From: Gloeopeniophorella convolvens
Taxonomy: Eukaryota; Basidiomycota; Agaricomycetes; Russulales
Length of the DNA stretch: 64,000 bases
Assembly: GCA_022496205.1 (NCBI GenBank)
Contig: WTXD01000001.1
Coordinates: 1,054,001 to 1,118,000, forward strand
Direction: 5' to 3'
Shown here piece after piece: positions 48,636 through 58,277 of this stretch; position 1 is the stretch's first letter; every line of letters starts with the position of its first letter. Made by a program: the position numbers and the translations under genes. The notes under the pieces are model-generated. The model was not told the origin of the DNA and did not search any database. It saw only the letters and a program-made list of their open reading frames with translations.

Positions 48636-49305
48636 ATGCTCTCCACACGCCTCGCAAGCCGCCTGCGCCCGGTGCTCGCGCGGGCGGCCTCCACCACCCC
48701 CGCCGCCAAGCCCAACTCCGCCGCCGTCCCGCAGGAGGCCCAGCCGGTCCCTGCCGTCGCGCCCCAGTCGCCCAACTACGCCGCGACGTGGTCGACGAAC
48801 CAGCGCCCGCGCCCCGCGGGCCAGTCGGGCCCACGCTTCGAGCAGACGATCATGGAGCTGCAGCCGAACCCGCTCAGCGCGATGGAGCTTATTGCGAACG
48901 AGCCAATCCGCCTCGTCCACGGCCGCAAGGCCGTCTGTGACGGTGGTGAGTCGCCACGTCGGCTGCGGTGTGGGTTGGCATGGTGGTTGCTCACCGGAAA
49001 CTCTTTTGCAGGCGCTGGGCCTCTTGGTCATCCTAAGATCTTCATCAACCTGGTGCGTCCCACCTCATCGAAGCGCGGGACTTTGGACGCTGACGTTTTG
49101 GCCGCACAGGACAAGCCAGGGCCGCGACCCTGCGGGTGCGCCATTTTCTAGCTTACTATTTCGATGAAATTGACAGATGTATGCGCTTCTCCGAAATTGT
49201 AGATACTGGTACGTCTCTACCAGTTGTCGCAACTCGGCCACTTACTGACGTCTTTCCAGCGGTCTCCGGTTCGAGCAGGCGCCTCATCACGGGCACGAGC
49301 ACTGA
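48636..49305 (+). CDS. NDUFS6: Complex I zinc subunit NDUFS6 (13-kDa type)
   Basis: Join(48636..48945, 49012..49052, 49110..49135, 49203..49208, 49260..49305) gives 142 aa with consistent phases. The presequence MLSTRLASRLRPVLARAAS is mitochondrial in type. The conserved part reads ELIANEPIRLVHGRKAVCDG, then GPLGHPKIFINLDKPGPRPC, then GYCGLRFEQAPHHGHEH. The Cys-His-Cys-Cys zinc ligands of the family (CDG, GHP, PCGYC) are all present. The fourth exon is only six bases, ATACTG; it supplies the Tyr and two bases of the last Cys codon. The subunit sits in the peripheral arm of NADH:ubiquinone oxidoreductase and is needed late in assembly. Without the micro-exon the zinc motif cannot be read. Confidence 0.9.
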
Positions 49306-49941
49306 GCGCGTAGAGTGTACCATATAGACTTTTGAATGCATAATCCATCGTCTCATTCTTTGAAATCAGTAATAGAGCACAAGGGAACAGACGTCCAAGC
49401 AACACAAAGAAGCAAGTTTGGTCGATCTTGCCGTGATGACCCCAGCCACGCAGTCTTTGATGCAATGATTTACTGTTTTCCTGATGCACTCCGACTGCTC
49501 AAGCAGTCGGTGAAGCTAAGAATACATGGTGTCTACTGACTATACCTCGTCGCCGGGGGGATAAAAATGTACTAGGCAGAAAATATCATACTGCTAACAA
49601 AGACCTGCCGGCAAGAGCGTGAGTGACAAAAGAGGGAAGGGTGGATTAGAGCGGGAGTAAAGATGCAGGCGATGAGAGTAATGAGCAGGAGACGAAGTTA
49701 CGAGGATAAGAGAGTAAAGATGAAGCGAGTCAGTAATGAGCGTGGTGTGTGTGATATGAGGATGCGTTTGTATGAATTGGTGGATGCGTGCGGTGTGTAG
49801 ATTCCAGAGGTCAGATGGCAGCAAAGTCGTGGTGGAGGGGGAGGCGCGTGTGTAATAAATACGTGGGGCTGGGTGTATGCGATGGGTTGCGGGGGGACAA
49901 ACAACAGTGCAGATGAACAGTAAAACAACAGGCGTCGAAAA
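49306..49941. other. 636-bp convergent spacer
   Basis: 3' flanks of NDUFS6 (plus strand) and the kinase gene (minus strand). Purine-rich GAGTAAAGATGAAGCGAG-like stretches around 49620-49730 are repetitive in composition but are not a clear tandem repeat. No coding exon is seen. Confidence 0.4.
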
Positions 49942-52900
49942 TCAAAAGTTATCGTCCGGAGCGGAAAACGACATGGGCGACAGAGGCGGGCAGTCTCCGC
50001 TAGCAATGGCGTTGAGCTGGGAAAATGGAGGTAAAGCAGGCGTAGACGGTGAGCGCTTCAACGACAATTTCAGCGATGCCCGCGATGGCTGTGAGAATAA
50101 ACGTTAATCAGACATTGATACCCCACAGCGAAGCACGAGAATACTCACCACCTTGAATATTGGGTTGATTGCCGACTTGGGTGCACTCAAGGCTGGACTG
50201 GAAGACATCCCATGAACGTGCCCGCCGTAAGGCGCCTCGCGAGGCGACAGAGGCATCAAAGGCTGCGGGTGGTGCATGTTCCCATCAGAGCTCTCGCCAT
50301 TCCGGTGGAGCGTCCGCCATGAGCTTGCCGGTGATAGGCTCAAGGCATGGATCGGTGGAGGTGAGCCAAGATCCGAGACAGAACTTGAATCCATCGACAC
50401 CTGGGCGAGTCGGTGGCTGACGGATTGGTCGGACGCGCCCGAGATAGAGGACTCGTCAAAGGGCCGAAGCGGTGATGATGCGGAAGGCTCTCGGGTCAGG
50501 TTGAACAAGCTTGGCCGGGTTCGCAAGGAGGAAGGACCGGAGTCGCTGTCATTCGTCGCGAATGACATGACGGACATGACGCCGCTACTTCGCACGTCCG
50601 AAGACGACATTGAATGATCGTCGTCGAACTCGCGTTTGCGCGCCTTGGCCATCCGCTCATACGGTCCAAGTCCTGCCACAGTAATAGTATGCGTTGGGCG
50701 GTCGCGGATAGGCCCGCCGCCGTTGCGTGGTCGGTTGGGTTCCGGGCGAGACAACCGCGACCCTTCTTGAGCATTGACCAAGTGTGCATGGGACTGCCAC
50801 TTCCACTCGAGCTCTTGCTTCGTATGAGATTCCATGATGATCTGGTTGCGATTCTGCATGACTGCCCGTGATTGCTCCTGCTGCGCTTTCTTCATCTGGG
50901 CACGCCGCTGCATCTCCGCTTCCCGCGCCATGCGGGCCGCCTCCTTCTTGACTTTCTTGGGATCTTTGGGAGGTGGTGGTGCCGCAGCGATGGGTGGTGC
51001 GACATCCGGGAGTGAACGGCTGTCCGCGGTGCTCGTTGATTGCGTCCGCTTAAGAGATGGCGTGCTGCTCTGACTTTGAGATGCAACATGCAACTCGTCC
51101 ACAGGGGGCAGGTGATTCTTATCTCCGTTACCAAACATGCCGCCGAGTCCAGCCCACTTCTGCTTCCGGAAAGAGAGCGAGGGAAGTTTGTGCAACTTGT
51201 GGCCGGGCGCTGACACTTCATAAGGTGCACCATTCTGCGGACTATGCACGGGATTAGCTTCGACGGGTGGTCGCGCCGGATGTTCTTGGGCCATTGGCGA
51301 GGTAACAACGTCCATAGGCTGGCCAGTGATCGTGTATTCATCGGGTTCCTCGGCCTGCGGGGAAGTTTGCATGCTTTCCCAATCGCTTTGGAGGTTCGGG
51401 GAAGGCTCGGCACTTTGGTACGAAGAAACAGATGATTCGGTTGCCGAGTGTTGCAATGGAGGAGGGTAATGTCGTTTATGGTTAGGTATGTGAGGGAGAT
51501 GCACATACTGGGGGTCTGCGGGATCTGTTTGAGAGAAGGAGCGTCGATGTGAAGATGAAGCTTCGAAGGTGCCTGCGTGTTGGGACGATACGTGAGAATG
51601 GGATGGCTGGACGACGCGCGGCGAGCTTGCGAATTGGGAAACAGGGGTGGAGAGGTTGGTCGAATGGCCCGAGAGGGACGTCGATACGGACAGCGCTGGC
51701 GGGATGCGGGAGCTAACTGTGCCGCCTTCCGCCTCGCGAAGATAGGGATGCTCCAAACAATCGAGGCTTGTGAGACGTACGGCTGGATCGTACTTCAGCA
51801 GATCGGCGATGCATTCAACAAGCAGCCGCGGGACGGATTGATCGAACAAAGACGCAATGTCTCTGGGCGGAATCTGAAGAGACCTGTCAAGGAAGAACGG
51901 GAGGGGATGGCAGTGCTCAAACAAACCTTTTGGAAAGTAAATCCAAAGTGATCCCTGGCCATCTGCACGCCTCTATCCCATTTCCCACCACCGAACGGCT
52001 TGCCTCTCACGTCAACACCATAATGCTCACAAGGGTCACCGAGGACTTCGGTGATCTTGTAAAGCTGATCAGCTTCTCGCTTGCCAGGAAATAGAGGTCT
52101 GAGGTTGACAAGTTCAGCCATGATTGTGCCGAGAGCCCACATATCGACAGGATTCGAATAGTCCCTGCTCTTGAGGAGGACCTCCGGGGCGCGATACCAC
52201 CGAGTAGAGACATACTCGGTGTAGGGCGGTCTGCTGAGTGTCTCGCGTGCCAGACCAAAGTCGGCGAGCTTGACAATGACCTTGACGTCTTGCTCTGGAG
52301 GGGCATCCGGCCCCGCGACCGGAGACAGGTTGCGATAAGTAAAGTGCCCGGTGGTAGTCACGAGGACGTTTTCGGGCTTCATGTCGCGATGAAAGTAACC
52401 CGAGGCGTGGATGTGATGAAGACCCTCGACGATCTGGCGAAAGATGGAGGCGACGAGGCCGCCGGCGAAGGGGCGGTTCCGGCGGGACTTGATAAGCTGA
52501 AAGAGATGACCCTCCATGGGTTCGAAGACGAAATAGAGTTCCTTGGACTCTGGGAGAAGAAACGAATCGTACAGGGGTATGATGTTTTTGTGCAGGGGTA
52601 TTGCGAGCAAAGCCTGGATCGGGCGAAGAGGGGCAGAGCAAACACGGATTGAGCAAGGGAGAGGGGGGAGAGCGGGAGAGGGTGCGCACCTCGAGTTCCT
52701 TGAGTCTCCTACATTCATCCCAGCCGCCCTCCCACTTCTTTTTCATGCGCTTGACGGCGACGAGACGCATATTCGCGTACTCGGGGCGGGTGCCGACGAT
52801 AGACTGCATTGCGGAAATAGGTGTATTGGGGGGTAGGGCCCCATGCCAATCGCAGAGCCATACGGTGCCAAAGGAGCCGTCGCCGACGGCCTTGATGGGG

Positions 52901-53130
52901 GTAAAGGAGCGAACGGATGCTGGGGGGAGGTCAGGCGGGGGAAATGCGGGGGAGAGGGAGGGGGGACTGACAGCTATTCGCGTCGCCATAGCGGACGCCG
53001 GTGGGCGTGACGTTGAATGCGGGGACAGCGTGTGCGGAGAAGGGCTGCTTTGGGGCGGGGACGGGCTGTGGACGATGAGCATGGCCTTGTTGGACATGTT
53101 GGTGGGACATGATCTGGGTGTTCTGGGCAT
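49942..53130 (-). CDS. Protein kinase of the MAK/Ime2 (RCK) family, Crk1-like
   Basis: The kinase domain is near the N-terminus. It shows AVGDGSFGTVWLCDW (Gly loop), VAVKRMKKKWEGGWDECRRL (Lys and C-helix), YFHRDMKPENVLV, LADFGLARE and PPYTEYVSTRWYRAPEVLL. The activation loop therefore has a TEY-type dual site. DMWALGTIMAELVNLRPLFPG follows, and the domain ends TSLDCLEHPYLRE. A long disordered tail (about 550 aa) holds PEYVH-like, poly-Ser and KKAQQEQSRAVMQNRNQI segments. The last intron is 50089-50147, and the final exon ends AIASGDCPPLSPMSFSAPDDNF at 49942. Relatives include Ime2 and Ustilago maydis Crk1, which link nutrient and MAPK signals to morphogenesis or meiosis. The start is uncertain: in-frame ATGs lie at 53130 and 53097. 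Confidence 0.85.
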
Positions 53131-53884
53131 TGACCTGGTGTTGTATTTGGAGAGCCAGCGCGGGTCAGAGGAGAGGGGGAATGCGCATCGACGGGCGAGA
53201 GAAAGGAGGGAGAGGAGACGGTCAATGCGGAAAGGGAAAGGGAAAGAGAAGAGCAGAGGGAAGCAAGAGGGAAACGAAGCCGCCGTCTTAGCGCGGATAC
53301 TGTCTCGCGCTCGCTTCCTCCCAAACCGGCAGCACCATCGCTCGATTCGCTCGCGCTGCTGATCCATTCCAATTCCTGTTCCGCTTCCCATTGGCACACA
53401 TAATCCCCCCCATTTTCCGTCCATTCCCCATCTCAGATCTCCTCCTTCCCTTCTTCGTCACGTGCCCTCCTCCCCCACCTCGCCCGCCTCGCCCACCTCC
53501 ACTGGCACATCCTGCGCTAGAAGCCCACCCAAACGGTCCGGCCATCCCTCCGATCTCTCCGACGTCAACCCTTTTGGCGCCGTTTGCCGTACAATCATGC
53601 TTCTCGCGCTCGACGCTTATTTCCATCTTGCCTTTCTTGTCGTCGCTCCCACGTACAGATCTTCCCGATCCACTCTTGATCAATTGCACGCATGAGCTAT
53701 CGCTTACCGCTTACCGTACTCCCGGGCTTCCCATCCCTTTTTCGGCCGACCATCAGATCCACCCCGAGATCCCTACCTCCGCTCCCTCTATAATGACGAT
53801 CACATAGACTCCTACAACACTAACACTATACATGAGCGATACCCTCGACGTCAATCGACAGCGGGCCACTCCGCTAGCTACCTT
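53131..53884. other. 754-bp intergenic region, kinase promoter
   Basis: Between the kinase start and the stop of the PRPP synthetase gene, both on the minus strand. There are strong strand-asymmetric tracts: purine-rich GGGAAAGGGAAAGAGAAG near 53230-53260 and pyrimidine-rich CCTCCTCCCCCACC near 53465-53480 on the plus strand. These look like fungal promoter CT boxes of the kinase gene. No further gene is seen. Confidence 0.4.
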
Positions 53885-55222
53885 TTAATATGGCACCTCA
53901 TTGAAAAGCTTCGATATGCTTTCCCCATAGTGGCTTCGCCGGATCACCTCCCCAAGCACGGGTCCGATATCAATAACCTCGATCTTCTTGCACTTCGCCT
54001 GGTTTTCTCGCTGCGGCAACGTGTTTGTCACGATCAGCTTTTCTAATGCGCTATTCTCCACCGCCTCAAGCGCGTTGCCACTAAGGATCCCGTGCGTTAC
54101 CATCGCGTAGGACTTCTCGACGCCTGCCTCTGCCAGGTGTTGCGCCGCGAGGCAGAGTGTCCCGCACGTATCCGCCATGTCGTCCACTAGGATAGCCACT
54201 TTTCCCTTGACATGTCCTACTAGCACCATACGCGACACCTCGTTCGCTTTTTTTCGCTCCTTGTGGAACAGCGCAAAGTCAACGCCGAGCCGGTCTGCCA
54301 TCGACGTTGCCCTGCCACCAGCCGGCCCTTCAACATCTCAACCAAGACACAATCGCATACGTGCGTACCTTTTTGCACCGCCCGCGTCCGGCGAGACAAT
54401 GACAACTCGAGACAAATCAAATTTGGATCGTATGTAGAGTATCAGAGATGGCTCTGCATAAAGCTTTGCCGCACGCCGTCAGTCCGGCGTTCCGTGCCCA
54501 ATAGCTCGCAGCTAACTTACGCTAACGCATATTCCAATTCAGCGACTGACCGGAATACACCGAAATTGTCACTCACTTGTCGACGGGGACATCAAAGAAA
54601 CCCTGGATCTGCGATGCATGTAAATCCATCGTCTAAAAAACAACAGTACGTCATTGGCAGAGCCAATCGTCCCGACTGTCAGTCACCGGGGCAGAATATC
54701 AGACCCACCAACCATGGCGCACTCACGATGACATGATCACAACCCGACTTTTGCAGCATATTCGCGACCAGTTTCGCAGTGATTGGCGCACGGCTCTTGT
54801 CCTTCTTGTCCTGTCGCGCGTATGGGAAGAGTGGCACCACTGCGGTGATGCGCTTCGCGCTCGCAATCTTGCAGGCGTGAATCATGATACACAGTTCCAT
54901 CAGAGCCGTGTTCACCGCCCCGCATCCCGTGTTGATGATGTACACATCGTCCTCGCGAACCGACTCGACAATGCGGACATTCGTCTCGCCGATTCCACTC
55001 CGCGTTACTTCTGCGCGTGCGACGGGAATTCCGAGCCTACGGCTGGTCAGCCACCACCGGGGTGTGGGATTCACAGGCGGGGGCCGCACCGCCTACAGAC
55101 GATCTCTGCGAGCTCTGGGTGGCTCGTCCCTTCGGACGAGCAATCTTCATCGTATCAGCCGCACAAACTGAACACGAGGATTACGCACCGGTGAAGATGC
55201 GGATGCCACTACCATTCAACAT
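53885..55222 (-). CDS. PRS: Ribose-phosphate pyrophosphokinase (PRPP synthetase)
   Basis: Several exons, about 330 aa (estimate). Exon 1 (55189-55222) reads [12 protein letters not shown] and joins [10 protein letters not shown], then [14 protein letters not shown]. The core has [20 protein letters not shown] and [20 protein letters not shown]. The family signature [20 protein letters not shown] follows a 95-nt intron. Then come [12 protein letters not shown], the PRPP-binding loop [14 protein letters not shown] and the end [11 protein letters not shown]. The enzyme makes PRPP from ribose-5-phosphate and ATP, feeding purine, pyrimidine, His, Trp and NAD synthesis. The catalytic residues expected in these motifs are present, so an active rather than regulatory subunit is likely. 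The exon 2/3 junction near 55090/55035 was chosen for frame. Confidence 0.92.
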
Positions 55223-56232
55223 TGTGACGCACAGGTCAGGCCAAGCCCATGGACTAGTGAAGGGAAAGGAAAAGGGTATGGAGTGTTTCGCAGAAGCACA
55301 TAGGAGCCGAGACTGTTGTGCTTTTCGAGTCTTCGACCGCGCGCCACACGGATCCGATTACGGGCCGCTTTGCGCGAAAAGTTATTTTTCAACCTGATAC
55401 TTGTCGTAACCTGCATAAACCTCGCAACATTGTTTGCGTGGCTCGGCGAGTCGTACTGCCTCCATCAAGCAAGAGGCCAGACCCTTGCCCTCGACGTCGG
55501 TCGAGGACCACCCATCAGTCTAGACCCACTGTGGCCGCACCGCTCACTGGTCGGAGATGCTAAGTACTACTGCACCCTGCTTTTCATTCACGTCGGCTAC
55601 TACACACGTTCATACATACCGGCAGTGGCTCAGCGCTAAAATCATATGCAACGGAGGGTGCCAAGCGTCGCGTCATTCCGTGCATGTACGGCAAACCCAC
55701 TTCGCGTCGCAGGCAACCCAGCCCTCAGCCCTCGCAACGTCCGTGTCCGTAACGGCCGTAAATACGAGTCATCTCCACCCCACAAGCCGCAACGGCTCAT
55801 CCTAGCAGGCGCACTGCCAAGCAGTTCCGCATCCCCGGCACACGCCACCGTTCACAGAAACTGACGCAAGCGGAGGCTTGATTCGCCTGCCTGCAGGCGT
55901 CGAAGGCGCGCCACCTGCGCTTCGCGCCTGGCTTCCAGAAAACCGCGTTGCATTCCATCACGGCGCTGCGTCGCTGCGCTGCCCAATGCACCTGCCATAT
56001 TCGCGCGGCTGTCAAGCTTCGAACGGCGTGGCGATCATCCGATGGGCCCCGATCGCGCAGATATCCTCCGTTCATACGTTGAGTAATGTCCGCCAGTCCA
56101 TTATTCTACGATGATCCATGGCATGCCGCAAATGTGACTGCCATCAGTCTTCCGTGGGCGCGCTCCAGCTGCCTCACGCCAGTCCGACTCTCCTGCGTCA
56201 GAGGTTCCCTCCGCGCTTCCCGGGGCACCCAC

Positions 56233-56260
56233 GCGAGCGAGCGTGCGTGCGTGCGTGCGG
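56233..56260 (+). repeat. GAGC/GTGC tetranucleotide microsatellite
   Basis: Two GCGA units followed by about five GTGC units inside the GC-rich core. Confidence 0.7.
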
Positions 56261-56676
56261 CCCCGCAGTCCAGATACCAGGCGGCGGCGCGTGATTTTCC
56301 GGACCCACTCGCGCGTTCCCTGGCCCGTGGCACCGCGTCCGCCGCGCGGCGCCCGAGACCCCCAGCGGTGACGCAACTGCGCGAGCGTAATCCACGCACC
56401 CGTGCTTCTGCTTCTGCGCCAGCGCATGTGCCGGGCGCATGACCATGACCGCACCGCGGCGCACAGCGCCACTCGCTGCGCACACCTGCGCACCGCACCA
56501 TCCCCGCACCGAGCGCGGCACTGCACATATACCCCGCGATCCGATGCGTTAGGCTACATACGGGGGTGTGCGCCCCGGTCGTGTGGTGCGGTGGTGGCGC
56601 GCCGCCACCGATCGGCCTCGGCGCGCGGCCTGGGCTCACAGTACCGCCGACCGCCGTACAGCGCAGCGCGCGCGAG

Positions 56677-56703
56677 CCGAGCGAGCGAGCGAGCGAGCGA
56701 GCC
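56677..56703 (+). repeat. GAGC tetranucleotide microsatellite
   Basis: About six consecutive GAGC units. Confidence 0.75.
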
Positions 56704-57102
56704 TCGACCGATCGAAGCGACCCCGCTTCTGGTCCCCCGCGCTTGTTCCGGCATGCGTGCGCCACAGGCTGCAGTCCGCACCCAGCGCCAGTCCGCACGC
56801 CAGCCCGCGCACGGAAACCTGCCCCCACGGGTGCGCGTTCGCATGCCCATGCTCCCCCGCCCCGTCTCCCGGGGCCGCCCGCTCACGCACACCGCGCTGG
56901 GCACCGGGCACTACTGCCCGCTGCTACTGACCAGATGCTTGGCATGGCCATCACCACGTGTGCGCTGTGCGCACCGGCGGCACTGTACCGCTTCGCGAGG
57001 CTGCAGCTTCGATTCCACACGTCCGCACGTACACCTGTACAGTATAGTACAGCACGCCCGCCGCCGCAAGCGCGCGCACGGCCCTGCGCCTGCCGCGATT
57101 GA

Positions 57103-57121
57103 AGCACGCACGCACGCACGC
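57103..57121 (+). repeat. GCAC tetranucleotide microsatellite
   Basis: About four GCAC units. They are complementary to the GTGC run near 56250, so the two form a short inverted pair about 850 bp apart. Confidence 0.7.
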
Positions 57122-58277
57122 CGAATCGCCTGATTCGACGCGAGGCGCCCGTGCTGACTGTGGTCGAGCCGATCTGCGCGCGCCGGCGGCCGCTGCTGTT
57201 GTGTTGCTGCGTGCTTCTGAGTCTTCCAAGCAAGCAATCGCAAGCGGCTTGTCTTGTTGTTCTTTGACGCGTTCGAGCTCGGGGAACCGGGGGTAGCTGC
57301 CGCATTCGGCGTGCGCCCAGGCGCGCCTTCTGTCAAAGTAGGCTTTTCCTCTGTCAGCCAGATGCGAGCTGTCGGAGTCCTTGTCGACCACAGGAATGAG
57401 AACAAGAACAAGGTGCTTTCCCGTCGGCAATCTGGCTTCTTCCCTCGGGCTCCTCCCGGCTATTTTGTACATCAGCACACTCCCGCGTATTAGGTTTGGC
57501 TCGAGCGGTCCCGATTGGCTGTGGGGAGGTAGCACAGGGTTACATAGTGGCACTTCCCCAGTGGGTGACAAAGATGCCTCGCTTTGGCTGTTCCACGTAC
57601 ATGCAAATTTACAATAGACGTGTGCAATAGCACAGCTCCAGGCCATGGCAAGCAAGCATCAATGGAGAATCCCGCACGTCGTGAGCAAATGTTCACTGTT
57701 CGAGGAGCGGCTTCTGCGCAAATCTTCCATGTAGTATTGCGACCGACAATCGGACAGTGCACTGATCAACTGAAACATTCCAAGAGCGGACAAGCACTAC
57801 GCTACAAGACTACATACTGCGATAATTGGGGGTGATGTTATATGAGAGGCGGAGAAGGGGGCGAGTGGAAACAGAGGGGGCGAAATCGAAGGAGCCGTAA
57901 AGGAGGGCGCATGAAGATAGAACAGGTGTAGGGTGGGCGTTCGTTTCAAGATGTCGCGATGAATAAGAAGCAGGAGACAATTGTAGCAGTGGGAGGATGG
58001 TGCCATGGGCACTGTAAGGGTTCAGAAAGAAACGGCGTAGAGATATCGACACAAAGTGGGCGTGACGGGAGTAATGTTATGGACAGGGGTAGAGGGAGAA
58101 TCGTGCCAAGCAAGCGAAAGAACGGAAGCAAGCAGGAATAACTTCAATATGGAGGACGCGTACGATCTGGTGCAAAACAAGTTTATGTATGTTACAGTTT
58201 GAGACGATCGTCCATATAAGATAAGAATGACGAGCGTCGCCGTCGCTTCCCGTACGGCTGGATGACGTGAGGAGACC

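Larger units (their letters stand above)
55223..58277. other. 3-kb gene-free region with a GC-rich core
   Basis: The region starts with the PRPP synthetase promoter and ends with the 3' flank of DCP2. From about 56100 to 57250 it is strongly GC-rich, with long open frames on both strands that carry Arg/Ala/Pro/His-biased, motif-free translations. I therefore treat these as composition artefacts. Tetranucleotide microsatellites are embedded (see separate entries). I see no exon with conserved motifs, no tRNA and no transposon gene. Confidence 0.5.

Noticed and set aside
52601..53362. 253-codon plus-strand frame opposite the kinase gene
   Set aside because: It is the antisense shadow of the kinase exons and promoter; the minus-strand frame carries all the kinase motifs.
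55181..55222. Whether the short first PRPP synthetase exon might be spurious
   Set aside because: [12 protein letters not shown] followed by [10 protein letters not shown] is the expected start of the enzyme, so it was kept.
56106..57655. Long overlapping open frames on both strands in the GC-rich core (up to 243 codons)
   Set aside because: High GC lowers stop-codon frequency. The translations are Arg/Ala/His/Pro-biased, lack motifs and are equally long on both strands.
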